Positions 1 to 8,770 of a DNA stretch of 64,000 bases are shown here, in pieces; positions within the stretch are counted from its first letter, which is position 1, and every line of letters begins with the position of its first letter. A program made the position numbers and the translations under genes. The DNA lies in the NCBI RefSeq assembly GCF_014207255.1, contig NZ_JACHCZ010000011.1, positions 27,555 through 91,554 of the forward strand, written 5' to 3'. The DNA is from Pseudomonas sp. JAI120 (lineage in GTDB: Bacteria > Pseudomonadota > Gammaproteobacteria > Pseudomonadales > Pseudomonadaceae). The notes below the pieces were generated by a model. The model worked only from the letters and a program-made list of their open reading frames with translations, did not search any database and was not told the origin of the DNA.

Positions 1-1
1 C

Positions 2-493
2 ATCGGTGTGGCCGACATGCTGCTGACCGCATTGACCGCCACCGGGGTAACGGCGTTGGTCGCCAGTTGGCCGCCATCCTTTGACGTGATCCGTTATGCG
101 GGGGTGGTCTACCTGCTGTGGCTGGTGTTCAAAACACTGCAGAAAAAACCTGGGCTGGACCCTGCCTCCCTGCACCGCGTGCCCCTTGGCCGGGTGTTTC
201 TGCAGGCGATGCTTAACAGCTTGCTCAACCCCAAGGCGTTGCTGTTTTTTGTGGTGTTTTTGCCGCAGTTCGTACGGCCGCAGGCCGGCTCCATCGCCGT
301 GCAATTGATGCTGTTGGGCGGCGTGCTGACCTTGATCGCTGGGGTGTTTCACGTGCTGCTGGGTATTTTCGGCGGGGCGCTGAGCCGCTTCTTCGCCAGG
401 CGCCCAAAAGGCGCCTGGCTACAGAAATGGGGCTTGGCGACGGTGCTGACCGTGCTTGCGGTGCGTCTGGCGGTGATGTCTCGTCCCGCCTGA
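2..493 (+). CDS. LysE/RhtB family amino-acid exporter, 5' truncated by window edge
   Basis: This is the C-terminal part of a LysE/RhtB-type inner-membrane exporter, a family that pumps amino acids or their derivatives out of the cell. The open frame runs off the left edge; the first visible in-frame codons read I-G-V-A-D. Family hallmarks are the TALTATGVTALVA segment, the Y-L-L-W-L motif of the middle helix, and the LLNPKALLFFVVFLPQFV segment, in which N-P-K-A is strongly conserved. Several hydrophobic helices follow, ending in a short basic tail. The N-terminal substrate-facing helices lie outside the window, so the substrate cannot be suggested. Confidence 0.85.
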   Translation: MGVADMLLTALTATGVTALVASWPPSFDVIRYAGVVYLLWLVFKTLQKKPGLDPASLHRVPLGRVFLQAMLNSLLNPKALLFFVVFLPQFVRPQAGSIAVQLMLLGGVLTLIAGVFHVLLGIFGGALSRFFARRPKGAWLQKWGLATVLTVLAVRLAVMSRPA

Positions 494-504
494 CTTCTAC
501 AGGT

Positions 505-1185
505 TCAGCCCAACCGTGCAGCCGCCCGCGCGACGATTTCACCGCGCACCCTGCGCGATTCGGCAGTGCGTTTGTTGGCTTCTTCGCGCACATGCGTGGG
601 CGCTGTGTCGGGGCTGCCTGAATCGAACGGCGGCGCCGGCGCGTATTCAATCTGCAACTGCACCAGTTGCGCCGCTGCTTCGCTGTACAACTCCGCCGCC
701 AGCACCAGCGCAAAGTCGATACCTGCGGTAATGCCACCGCCGGTGAACAGATTGCCGTCACGCACCACACGTTCCTGTACCGGGATGGCGCCGAGCGGAG
801 CGAGCATGTCGTGGTAGGCCCAGTGCGTCGTCGCCTTGCGCCCGCGCAGCAACCCCGCCGCGCCCAGCACCAGCGAGCCGGTGCACACCGAGGTCACGTA
901 GCGCGCGGTCTGCGCCTGGGCCTTGAGGAAGTCCAGGGTCTGCGGGTCTTCCATCAATGCGCCCACGCCGGAACCACCGGGCACGCAGATCACGTCCAGC
1001 TTCGGGCAGTCGGCATAGGTCATGGTCGGGGTGAACACCAGGCCCGTGCTGGACGTGACCGGCGCCAGGTCCTTCCACACCAGGTGCAGCTTCACGTCCG
1101 GCAGCGAACCCAATACGTCGTAAGGGCCGGTCAGGTCCAGTTGCTGAATGCCGGGGAACAACAGAAAGCCGATCTGCAAGGTCAT
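505..1185 (-). CDS. inhA: isonitrile hydratase (DJ-1/PfpI family)
   Basis: This 226-residue protein of the DJ-1/PfpI superfamily matches the Pseudomonas isonitrile hydratase InhA, which hydrates isonitriles to N-substituted formamides in the cytoplasm. The nucleophile elbow is T-S-V-C-T-G with Cys101, the same residue number as the essential cysteine described for the Pseudomonas enzyme. The upstream V-P-G-G loop and the TGGGITAGIDFAL segment are also family features. Length is standard. The divergent neighbour at 1276 is a GlxA-type regulator that carries a degenerate copy of the same fold and may control it. The exact substrate is inferred from family only. Confidence 0.85.
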   Translation of the reverse strand: MTLQIGFLLFPGIQQLDLTGPYDVLGSLPDVKLHLVWKDLAPVTSSTGLVFTPTMTYADCPKLDVICVPGGSGVGALMEDPQTLDFLKAQAQTARYVTSVCTGSLVLGAAGLLRGRKATTHWAYHDMLAPLGAIPVQERVVRDGNLFTGGGITAGIDFALVLAAELYSEAAAQLVQLQIEYAPAPPFDSGSPDTAPTHVREEANKRTAESRRVRGEIVARAAARLG

Positions 1186-1275
1186 GAATGAAGCTCCGAG
1201 AAAGGGGTAGACGGCTTTACTCTAGCGGCCTAGGCTTTGGCGGATACGCCATTGAGCCCACGAATCACGCCAATC

Positions 1276-2244
1276 ATGCCCAGAATAGTTCACGTACTCG
1301 CTTTCGATAATGCCCAGGTGCTCGACGTCACCGGGCCGTTGCAGGTGTTTGCCTCGGCCAATGACCTGGCACGCCAGCGTGGCCTGCCGTTGCCTTACGC
1401 GGTCACGGTGATCGCCGACCAGGCCGGACCGGTCATGACCTCCGCCGGCCTCGCGCTGTTGGCCGAGTCGTTGCCCGCGGTCGACCAACCCTGCGACACC
1501 CTGGTAATCGCGGGTGGCTGGGGGGTGTACGGCGCCGCAGAAGACCTTTCGCTGGTGGACTGGGTGCGCGAAAAAGCCCGGCACACCCGGCGCATGGCCT
1601 CGGTGTGCACAGGCGCGTTTTTGCTCGCGGCCAGTGGCTTGCTCGATGGTTGCCGCGTCGCCACCCACTGGACCCGTTGCGAAGAACTGGCGCGCAAGTT
1701 TCCGGCGTTGAACGTGGAGTCCAATCCGATCTTTATCCAGCAGGGTGCGGTGTGGACCTCCGCCGGTGTGACCGCCGGCATCGACCTGTGCCTGGCCCTG
1801 GTCGAAGAAGACCTGGGCCGCGCCGTGGCCCTGGAAGTGGCGCGGCACCTGGTGGTGTTCCTGAAGCGCCCCGGCGGCCAGTCGCAATTCAGCGTGACCC
1901 TGTCCCTGCAAAAGGGCGGCGGCCGTTTCACCGAGCTGCATGCCTGGATAGCCGAACATCTGACCCTCGACCTGAGTATCCCGACCCTGGCCGCCCAGGC
2001 TGGGATGAGCGAGCGCAGCTTCGTGCGCCACTACCGCGCCGAAACCGGCCAGACGCCCGCGCGCGCGGTGGAACTGATCCGTGTCGAAAGCGCGCGTCGG
2101 CAACTGGCCGATAGCACGGCGTCGATCAAACGCATCGCCGTGCAGTGTGGTTTCGGCTGCGAAGAAACCTTGCGCCGCAGCTTTATGCGGGCTTTGTCGG
2201 TGACGCCCCAGGCCTACCGCGAGCGGTTCTCGCCGGTGGCCTGA
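1276..2244 (+). CDS. GlxA family transcriptional regulator (DJ-1/PfpI + AraC HTH)
   Basis: A 322-residue regulator with an N-terminal DJ-1/PfpI-like sensor domain (residues about 1-190, with an ASVCTGAF elbow) and a C-terminal AraC/XylS DNA-binding domain with two helix-turn-helix units (LDLSIPTLAAQAGMSERSF and SIKRIAVQCGFGCEETLRRSF). The frame is open from a TTG at 1237, but the ATG at 1276 starts directly at the first beta strand (P-R-I-V-H-V-L-A-F) and is preferred. It is divergent from inhA, with 90 bp between the starts, so it is a natural candidate for controlling that gene. Relatives of this architecture regulate amine and betaine catabolism; the ligand is unknown here. Confidence 0.85.
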   Translation: MPRIVHVLAFDNAQVLDVTGPLQVFASANDLARQRGLPLPYAVTVIADQAGPVMTSAGLALLAESLPAVDQPCDTLVIAGGWGVYGAAEDLSLVDWVREKARHTRRMASVCTGAFLLAASGLLDGCRVATHWTRCEELARKFPALNVESNPIFIQQGAVWTSAGVTAGIDLCLALVEEDLGRAVALEVARHLVVFLKRPGGQSQFSVTLSLQKGGGRFTELHAWIAEHLTLDLSIPTLAAQAGMSERSFVRHYRAETGQTPARAVELIRVESARRQLADSTASIKRIAVQCGFGCEETLRRSFMRALSVTPQAYRERFSPVA

Positions 2245-3140
2245 TCGAGCAGTTCAAGCAGGGCGTCGAGGCTGGCCTGCGGCGCTTCCTGGGGAATATT
2301 GTGGCCCACACCCGGCAACACCCGGCGCCGGTAAAAAGCGCTGAAATGCTTCACGTCGTCATCTTCTTGCGGCGGCGGGCCTACGCCATCATCGGCGCCG
2401 CACAGCGAAATGCTCGGCACCGCAATCGCCGGTTGCCGCGCCAGGGCCTGCTCGATGGCTTCCAGCGCCGGATCGCCAGGCGCATACATGAAGCGGTGGC
2501 GATAGGAGTGAATCACCACCTCGACAAAATCCGGGTTATCGAATGACGGCGCCGTCTGCCCATACAGCCCCGGCCCCTTGGCCCAGGACGGCGACCACAA
2601 CGACCACAGCAACTCACAGAGTTCGCGGCGATTGGCCGTCAGCCCGTCCACACCGCGCTGGGTGTGAAAGTAGAACTGGTACCACAACCGATGCTCCGTC
2701 GCCGGCGCCCGTGGCGTGAGCGACCTGGCAATGTCCTGGATGTTATAGCCATCGCCGGTCACCAGCCCGCGCACTCGTTCGGGCCACAGCGCCGCGACGA
2801 TACACGCGGCACGCCCACCCCAGTCGTACCCCGCCAGGGTGGCGCGCGGGATCGCCAGCGCATCCATGAAATCCAGCAAGTCCTTGCCGAGCGCCGCCTG
2901 TTGGCCGGAGCGCATCACCTGCGCGTTGATAAATCGCGTAGGGCCGTAACCGCGCAGGTACGGCACCAGCACCCGGTAGCCGCGTTCGGCCAGCACCGGC
3001 GCGATCTCGTCATAAGCGCGAGGGTCGTAGGGGAAGCCATGCAGCAGGATTACAGGCTCGCCGTCGGTAGGGCCGTGGGCTTCATACGCCACATCGAGCA
3101 TGGAGGTGCGCACGTAGAGCATTGGGGGGACGGTGGTCAT
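2214..3140 (-). CDS. alpha/beta hydrolase, epoxide hydrolase/dehalogenase-like
   Basis: A 308-residue alpha/beta-hydrolase. The oxyanion-hole motif HGFP is at residues 34-37. The nucleophile elbow is A-G-Y-D-W-G-G, with Asp106 in place of the serine of esterases. This Asp is typical of epoxide hydrolases and haloalkane dehalogenases. The C-terminal L-P-G-V-G-H supplies the catalytic histidine. The gene converges on the GlxA-type regulator and the two coding ends overlap by 31 bp. Substrate is unknown; the Asp nucleophile excludes a simple serine esterase. Confidence 0.8.
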   Translation of the reverse strand: MTTVPPMLYVRTSMLDVAYEAHGPTDGEPVILLHGFPYDPRAYDEIAPVLAERGYRVLVPYLRGYGPTRFINAQVMRSGQQAALGKDLLDFMDALAIPRATLAGYDWGGRAACIVAALWPERVRGLVTGDGYNIQDIARSLTPRAPATEHRLWYQFYFHTQRGVDGLTANRRELCELLWSLWSPSWAKGPGLYGQTAPSFDNPDFVEVVIHSYRHRFMYAPGDPALEAIEQALARQPAIAVPSISLCGADDGVGPPPQEDDDVKHFSAFYRRRVLPGVGHNIPQEAPQASLDALLELLDQATGENRSR

Positions 3141-3224
3141 GATGGGCTCCTGTCAGGTGTTGAAACTCTAGTCGAAAGACATGACGGGATGCCCTGCCTG
3201 TGAAGACAGGGCGCTGACTGGATC

Positions 3225-5057
3225 TCAGGGCTGCCAGGTAGTCTTCTCGCCACTGAGCTTGCGATCCAGGAACGTCGCCGCGCTGATCAAGGCCAGATGG
3301 CTCAGCGCCTGGGGCGTATTGCCCAGGTGGCGGGCCTGGCTGTCGAACTCTTCGGCATACAGACCCAGCGGATTGGCGTAGCGCAGCAGTTGTTCGAATT
3401 CCAGGTGGGCCTTCTCCACTTGCCCGGCGCGGGCCAGGCACTCGACGTACCAGAACGAGCAGGCGGCAAACGCGCCTTCGGTGCCTTGCAGGCCGTCGAT
3501 CGCGTTGTCGTCGTTGCGGTAGCGGTAGACCATGCCGTCGCGCACCAGGCTTTTCTGGATCGCCTCCAGCGTGCTCAGCCAGCGCGGATCGGTGGCGGCG
3601 ACAAAGCGTACCAGCGGCATCAGCAGCATCGAACCGTCCAGTGCGGTGCTGCCGATGTGCTGCACAAAATGCCCGCGCTCTTCGTTCCAGAAGTTGCTCC
3701 AGATATCGGCGTAGATGGCCTGGCGCGTCTGGTCCCAACGTGCAAACGGCGCCGGCAACGAGCGCTTGGAGGCCAGGCGGATCGCACGGTCCAGGGCCAC
3801 CCAGCACATCAGCCGCGAATGCAGGAAGTGATGCTGCTCGCCGCGCATCTCCCAGATGCCCACGTCTTTCTGGTTCCAGATTTCGCAGACCTGGTCAGCG
3901 ACTTCCACCGTGTGTTTCCAGCCCTCGTGGGAGATGGCTTCGCCGTACTTGTTGACCAGGTACACCGCGTCCATCAACTCGCCATAGATATCCAGCTGGA
4001 CCTGGTCGACCGCGCCATTGCCGACGCGCACCGGCTTGGCGCCGCCGTGGCCGCTGAGGTGCTTCAGCTCGGTTTCGGGCAGCTCCTGGCGGCCGTCGAT
4101 GCCGTATAGGATATTGATCTTGGTCGGCTGCCCACAGCAGTCGCTGACCCGGCCCTTGAGCCAGCGCATATAGGCGTTGGCCTCGTCGACAAAGCCCAGG
4201 CGCATAAAGGCGTAGACGGTGAACGAGGCGTCGCGGATCCAGGTGTAGCGGTAGTCCCAGTTGCGTTCGCCAGCGGGGGTTTCCGGCAAGCCGAAGGTGG
4301 CGGCGGCGATGATTGCGCCGTGTTTGCGCGAGGTCAGCAGCTTGAGGGCCAGGGCCGAGCGGTTGACCATTTCGCGCCAGCGCCCGCGGTAGTTCGACTG
4401 CGCGATCCAGCCGCGCCAGAACTTCAAGGTGTGGTCCAGCGCCAAGTCGGTACAGCCACTGTCCACACGTTCATCGTCCTGGCCGCCGAGTACGAACTCG
4501 GCGCCTTCTTCCTGATCCAGGGTGAAGCGGGCCACGGCGGCGTTATCTTCGATCTGCAACGGATGGCTGCCGCACAGGCGCATGCCCGGCTGGCCATCGG
4601 CGTTGAAACAGATGCTGGCGTTATCCAGGCTCGCCTCGGTGGGGGCGCGCGCATAGTCATGGCGCACGGCGCAGCGCAGGTGGAGGGTGGCCGTGCCGCT
4701 AACCACACGCACACGGCGAATCAGCAGGGGCAAGTCGTCGATCTCTTCGCTGATGACCAGCAGGTCGGTGATTTCCACCACGGCTTCATCGCTGAGCCAA
4801 CGGGTTTGCAGCACATTGGTGTCGGGCAGGTAGATCTGTTCGCGACGGGCGTTGGGCAGGTCCGGGGTGAGTTGGAAAGTGCCGGCATCGGGGGTGTCCA
4901 GCAGTGAGCAGAAGATCGATGGGCTGTCGAATTCCGGCCAGCAGAAGAAATCGATGCTGCCTTTATCGTTCACCAGCGCCGCGCTGCGCATATCGCCGAT
5001 GATGCCATGGGCGTCGATGGCGCTTTGTGGTTCGTTTTTCAAATCAACCATTGTCAC
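3225..5057 (-). CDS. glycoside hydrolase family 15 protein (glucoamylase/trehalase-like)
   Basis: A 610-residue cytoplasmic protein of the GH15 family with an (alpha/alpha)6 barrel catalytic domain. The two signature regions are visible: R-N-W-D-Y-R-Y-x-W-I-R-D around residue 265 and G-T-E-G-A-F-x-x-C-S-F-W around residue 525, which carry the acid/base glutamates of the family. There is no signal peptide. Bacterial GH15 proteins of this length include glucoamylase-like enzymes and trehalases, so the substrate is probably an alpha-glucoside, but which one is undecided. It starts 14 bp inside the end of the upstream SDR gene, implying translational coupling. Confidence 0.85.
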   Translation of the reverse strand: MTMVDLKNEPQSAIDAHGIIGDMRSAALVNDKGSIDFFCWPEFDSPSIFCSLLDTPDAGTFQLTPDLPNARREQIYLPDTNVLQTRWLSDEAVVEITDLLVISEEIDDLPLLIRRVRVVSGTATLHLRCAVRHDYARAPTEASLDNASICFNADGQPGMRLCGSHPLQIEDNAAVARFTLDQEEGAEFVLGGQDDERVDSGCTDLALDHTLKFWRGWIAQSNYRGRWREMVNRSALALKLLTSRKHGAIIAAATFGLPETPAGERNWDYRYTWIRDASFTVYAFMRLGFVDEANAYMRWLKGRVSDCCGQPTKINILYGIDGRQELPETELKHLSGHGGAKPVRVGNGAVDQVQLDIYGELMDAVYLVNKYGEAISHEGWKHTVEVADQVCEIWNQKDVGIWEMRGEQHHFLHSRLMCWVALDRAIRLASKRSLPAPFARWDQTRQAIYADIWSNFWNEERGHFVQHIGSTALDGSMLLMPLVRFVAATDPRWLSTLEAIQKSLVRDGMVYRYRNDDNAIDGLQGTEGAFAACSFWYVECLARAGQVEKAHLEFEQLLRYANPLGLYAEEFDSQARHLGNTPQALSHLALISAATFLDRKLSGEKTTWQP

Positions 5058-5844
5058 GAAACTCCGGGTAAAGGCTCATGCCGCCATCAATGAACAGGGT
5101 ACTGCCGACTACGTAATCGGAGGCGTCACTGGCCAGCCATACCACGGCGTTGGCCACGTCCTCTACGTCGCCGACCCGGCCATACGGGATCAACTTGAGC
5201 AGCTCTTTTTCCGCCGCACCTTCGGTGGCAGCACGGTTGATCGCCGTACGAATCGCCCCCGGCGCAATGCCGTTGATGCGAATGCGCTGTTCACTGACTT
5301 CCTGGGCGAGGGTGCGCATCAGCATGTCCACGCCGCCCTTGGACGCCGCGTAATTCACATGGCCGGCCCAGGGGATCAACTGGTGCACCGAGCTCATGTG
5401 GATGATTTTGCCGGCGGCACGGGATACGCCTTCACGGATGCCCTGGCGCTTGAAGAGGCGCACCGCCGCACGGGCACAGAGGAACTGGCCGGTGAGGTTG
5501 ACGCCGATCACGGCGTTCCAGTCGTCGAGGGTCATGTCGACCACGGCTGCGTCCTTCTGCATACCGGAGTTGGCCACCAGGATGTCCAGATGGCCGAACG
5601 CTTCGAGGGTCTTTGCGAACAGGCGTTCTACATCGGCCTCTTTAGACACGTCGGCGCCGATGGCAATCGCCCGGCCACCCTCGGCATTGATCTGCTCTGC
5701 CAAGGCTTCGGCGGGCGCGGCCTGGCTGTTGTAATTCAGCACCACCGCAGCGCCGGCTTGCGCTAGAGCCTTGGCCGCACCGGCGCCGATACCGGAACTG
5801 GCGCCCGTGACCAGTGCTACTTGTTGTTCCAACGAGATACGCAT
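5044..5844 (-). CDS. SDR family oxidoreductase (glucose 1-dehydrogenase-like)
   Basis: A 266-residue classical short-chain dehydrogenase. The cofactor loop is T-G-A-S-S-G-I-G near residue 13. The usual NNAG is N-S-G here, and the active site Y-A-A-S-K follows a conserved serine. The C-terminal I-D-G-G-M-S-L-Y-P-E-F is typical of the glucose 1-dehydrogenase-like subgroup that is often paired with GH15 genes in Pseudomonas. It is the promoter-proximal gene of a two-gene unit with the GH15 gene and overlaps it by 14 bp. A role in sugar oxidation is inferred from subgroup and neighbour. Confidence 0.82.
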   Translation of the reverse strand: MRISLEQQVALVTGASSGIGAGAAKALAQAGAAVVLNYNSQAAPAEALAEQINAEGGRAIAIGADVSKEADVERLFAKTLEAFGHLDILVANSGMQKDAAVVDMTLDDWNAVIGVNLTGQFLCARAAVRLFKRQGIREGVSRAAGKIIHMSSVHQLIPWAGHVNYAASKGGVDMLMRTLAQEVSEQRIRINGIAPGAIRTAINRAATEGAAEKELLKLIPYGRVGDVEDVANAVVWLASDASDYVVGSTLFIDGGMSLYPEFRDNG

Positions 5845-6091
5845 TGCCCACCCGGCCTTAAATTCGTGAGTTCAAGTAGCTGACTGACGGCGCGTAACGG
5901 AAGTTCAGCCGTGTGAAATTAGCGACTACAACCATGGTGAAAAATGGAATAACAGAAGAATAAAAAATAACCATAAGATACTAAAAAACCGCTAAAAAGC
6001 GTTTGACAGGATTTTTTGCCCCGTGTCTTATAAGCACACCTCAACCCGTTCCGCTGGTAGTTCGGAAGTCATGCGGAGTCACCTATAAGAG
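5845..6091. other. AT-rich divergent intergenic region upstream of the biosynthetic operon
   Basis: This 247-bp gap between the divergent SDR gene and the HAD-transaldolase gene is clearly richer in A and T than its surroundings, with A-runs at about 5938-6000. It holds a plausible sigma70 promoter for the rightward operon (listed separately). No coding potential was seen. Confidence 0.7.
6003..6031 (+). promoter_or_regulatory. candidate sigma70 promoter of the HAD-transaldolase operon
   Basis: A perfect -35 hexamer TTGACA (6003-6008) is followed after exactly 17 bp by TCTTAT (6026-6031), which matches four of six positions of the -10 consensus. It lies about 60 bp upstream of the first ATG of the operon. 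The next rightward genes follow without internal gaps, so this may drive all seven. Confidence 0.5.
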
Positions 6092-8035
6092 ATGCCTATG
6101 TGTTTATCGGCAGCTATAGGGGAACTACCAGAGCAGGGAGCTACGACGTTGCCCAAGTTAGTTATTTTCGATTGCGACGGTGTACTCGTCCAAAGCGAAG
6201 AGATCACCCTGTCTGTATTGATCGCCATGCTTAATGCTCAGGTACAGAACGGCAAAACACTTGATAGTGCGTATTTCATTGAGCACTTTCGTGGAAGAAA
6301 GATTGCCGATTGTCTGCGCGAGGCAGAACAGTTATTGGGTATTTATTTGACCCCTCAGTTTGAAGAGGACTTCCGAGTTCGAGCGCTGGAAGCATTGACG
6401 CTTAATGTAAAAGCGACCGATGGAATACTTGACGTATTGAACGTGCTGGAGATTCCCTATTGCGTGGCCTCGAGTGCGCCGCGCAATAAGATTGAACAGT
6501 GTTTACGCCTTGTGGGGTTGTTGCCTTATTTCGAGGGGCGAATATTCAGTTGTTATGAATTGGGGCGTTGGAAGCCTGATCCGCTGGTGTTTTTAACGGC
6601 GTGTGAAACTTACAACGTTGAGCCCTGTCATGCGCTGGTGATTGAAGACAGTGTCACAGGGATTCAAGCCGCCGTTGCAGCCACTATACAAGTCCTGGGT
6701 TTTGGTCCGGTGTCTCGACATCGAATATTGGCCGAAGCCGGCGCGTTACCTTTTGCCGATATGCGTGAGTTACCGACCCTCATTGATCAAGTTACTCAAG
6801 GAGCAAGTGTTGTGGGCACACTGGGTTATATAGAGCGACTTAAACGTAATGATCCCTGTTCGGAAGTGTGGTGGGATTCGTCGCCCGTGGTGTACGCACC
6901 ATATAAAAAACATTTGTTGGACAAGTACCCGGCGGCGGCCGCCCATATCGAACAGTTGATGCCGCAGGATCTCTCCCAGCCTTGGGGCTTCAGCAGTGTG
7001 ACCACCAACCCCCGGCTGGTGACGGCGGCGATCCTCGACAAGAAAGAGTATTGGTCGTCGCGTTTTAACCTGGCCAGCCTGTCTCCCGGGGAATTGCGCA
7101 AGCAGCTGTACAACGAAGTGATTGCTGAAGGTGCCTCGACGCTCAAGCCACTGTGGGTTCAATCGGCTCAGGCCGACGGCTGGATATGCGCCCAGGTCGA
7201 TCCTTCGGATGTGCGGTGCACCGAACGCATGACCGCACGAGGCCTGGAGCTGCATCGCCTGGCCGCGAATGTGATGGTGAAAGTGCCGGGCAGCCAGGAG
7301 GGTTTCGCGACGATCGAACACCTGGTGGCCCAAGGCGTTTCGGTCAACATCACGTTCTGCTTCACTGTTTCGCAGTTCCAGGCCGGAATCCAGGCAATAG
7401 AGCGGGGCATCGCCAGTGCCCGCCGCAATGGTGTCGACACCGGCCGTTGCAAGTATGTGATCACCTTTATGATCGGGCGTTTTTCCTGCCAGCCCGAGTT
7501 CGCCTTGCAGGCCGCCGAGCGTGGCCTGGCGCTGGGGCCGGAGGACATGCGCTGGGCCGAGCTAATGATTTACCAGCAGATACAGGCCTTGGTCGCGGGC
7601 TCGAAAGTGCCGGTCAAAACCCTGCTTTCCAGTATCAAGGTCGACGTTGACGAGCGTGGCCACAAGCACTGCTGGCACCTGGAAAAGACCGGGCTGACGA
7701 CCACGTGCTACACGCTGACGCCGGATGTGGTGGAGTTTCTGATCGAGCGTGAAAGCCACGGCAAGCCGGTGGCACCCGCCCGCGAACCTCAACAGGTGCC
7801 GGCGGAGACGTTCGCCAGGCTCATCCGCATTCCGTACTTCTGCGAAGCCTATTTCATCGACAGCATCGAACCCTACGACTTTGGCAATCATGAGGCGTTT
7901 ATCAACGCCTGCAACGAGGCCAACAGTGCGCATCGGCGCCTGACCGATTACTGCGTGCGCCTGTGTCCGGTAGCGAAGCCTTTCGCACGCTCGCTCAACG
8001 CCATCCTGGCTGCTGAATATGGGGTGCTGGCATGA
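6092..8035 (+). CDS. HAD phosphatase-transaldolase fusion protein
   Basis: A 647-residue two-domain enzyme. Residues about 20-235 are a HAD phosphatase of the beta-phosphoglucomutase type with all four motifs intact: D-C-D at 27-29, V-A-S-S-A, R-W-K-P-D-P and V-I-E-D-S. Residues about 270-545 are a transaldolase-family barrel with T-T-N-P near 303, the Schiff-base lysine in V-K-V-P-G-S (Lys397), and the N-I-T-F strand (Thr421). By eye against E. coli TalB, its Glu96 is Gln368 here and its Phe178 is Met460. The fusion should make a ketose by C-C bond transfer or aldol reaction and dephosphorylate a sugar phosphate. A TTG at 6149 with AGGGAG eight bases upstream is an alternative start that begins right at the HAD domain. 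First gene of a seven-gene operon; the HAD part is AT-rich. Confidence 0.85.
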   Translation: MPMCLSAAIGELPEQGATTLPKLVIFDCDGVLVQSEEITLSVLIAMLNAQVQNGKTLDSAYFIEHFRGRKIADCLREAEQLLGIYLTPQFEEDFRVRALEALTLNVKATDGILDVLNVLEIPYCVASSAPRNKIEQCLRLVGLLPYFEGRIFSCYELGRWKPDPLVFLTACETYNVEPCHALVIEDSVTGIQAAVAATIQVLGFGPVSRHRILAEAGALPFADMRELPTLIDQVTQGASVVGTLGYIERLKRNDPCSEVWWDSSPVVYAPYKKHLLDKYPAAAAHIEQLMPQDLSQPWGFSSVTTNPRLVTAAILDKKEYWSSRFNLASLSPGELRKQLYNEVIAEGASTLKPLWVQSAQADGWICAQVDPSDVRCTERMTARGLELHRLAANVMVKVPGSQEGFATIEHLVAQGVSVNITFCFTVSQFQAGIQAIERGIASARRNGVDTGRCKYVITFMIGRFSCQPEFALQAAERGLALGPEDMRWAELMIYQQIQALVAGSKVPVKTLLSSIKVDVDERGHKHCWHLEKTGLTTTCYTLTPDVVEFLIERESHGKPVAPAREPQQVPAETFARLIRIPYFCEAYFIDSIEPYDFGNHEAFINACNEANSAHRRLTDYCVRLCPVAKPFARSLNAILAAEYGVLA

Positions 8036-8760
8036 ACAAGATGGTCGGGTTGTGGGCGCACCCGCGTTCCCGTTCCACGGTGCTGGAGCGTGTGTTTATC
8101 GAGCGGGGGGATTTTGAGGTCTTCCACGAGCCGTTTGCGCATATGGCATTTTCCGCAGATTCAGTGATTCCTTCGGATGAGTGGGATCACAGTTTGCCCA
8201 CCACGTATCAAGGCATAAAAGAGCAACTGCTCAAGGCCCGGGAAAGTGCCAATGTGTTTCACAAAGACATGTGTTACCACTGCCTTGATGACTTGAAAGT
8301 TGACCGGGATTTTCTGGCACAACAACACAATATTTTTATTATTCGCGAGCCCGCCAGCAGCATTATTTCCCATTACCGGGTACACCCCGATATGCCCGTG
8401 CAGGCCATCGGGCATAAAGCCTTGTACGAGATTTTCTGCGTGGTGACCAAACTCATCGGAAAAGTGCCTTATGTGATTAATGCCGATGACCTTGCCGCGG
8501 AGCCGGAGCGTGTCATTCGTAAACTGTGTGACTACTTGCAGATTGAATTTCTGCCCCACGCCATGACATGGAAACGCGAATGCCCGCGGCAGTGGAAAAC
8601 CTGGAGAAGTTGGCATGTGGCGGCGGAGAACAGTGAGCGCATTGCGTTGCCGCACACACCACCTATCGATATGGACGCTTTCGATCAGTCACCAAAATTA
8701 AAAGCCCTTTACGAATACCACCGACCCTTCTACGCACGCATGAATGAATTTTGCCAATAA
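8032..8760 (+). CDS. sulfotransferase family protein
   Basis: A 242-residue P-loop-like protein. The N-terminal H-P-R-S-R-S-T-V-L-E (residues 10-19) corresponds to the 5'-phosphosulfate-binding loop of PAPS-dependent sulfotransferases. The segment I-I-R-E-P-A-S-S-I-I-S-H-Y near residue 105 corresponds to the 3'-phosphate-binding region. Its start overlaps the stop of the fusion gene by 4 nt (ATGA). An APS kinase at the end of the same operon would supply PAPS, which supports sulfotransfer. Families with this PRSRST loop are less well characterised than the PKSGTT type, so the acceptor is unknown. Confidence 0.75.
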   Translation: MNKMVGLWAHPRSRSTVLERVFIERGDFEVFHEPFAHMAFSADSVIPSDEWDHSLPTTYQGIKEQLLKARESANVFHKDMCYHCLDDLKVDRDFLAQQHNIFIIREPASSIISHYRVHPDMPVQAIGHKALYEIFCVVTKLIGKVPYVINADDLAAEPERVIRKLCDYLQIEFLPHAMTWKRECPRQWKTWRSWHVAAENSERIALPHTPPIDMDAFDQSPKLKALYEYHRPFYARMNEFCQ

Positions 8761-8770
8761 GGATTGTTGT

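Noticed and set aside
5044..5844. SDR as part of the sulfated-metabolite operon
   Set aside because: It is divergent from that operon and overlaps the GH15 gene, forming a separate unit.
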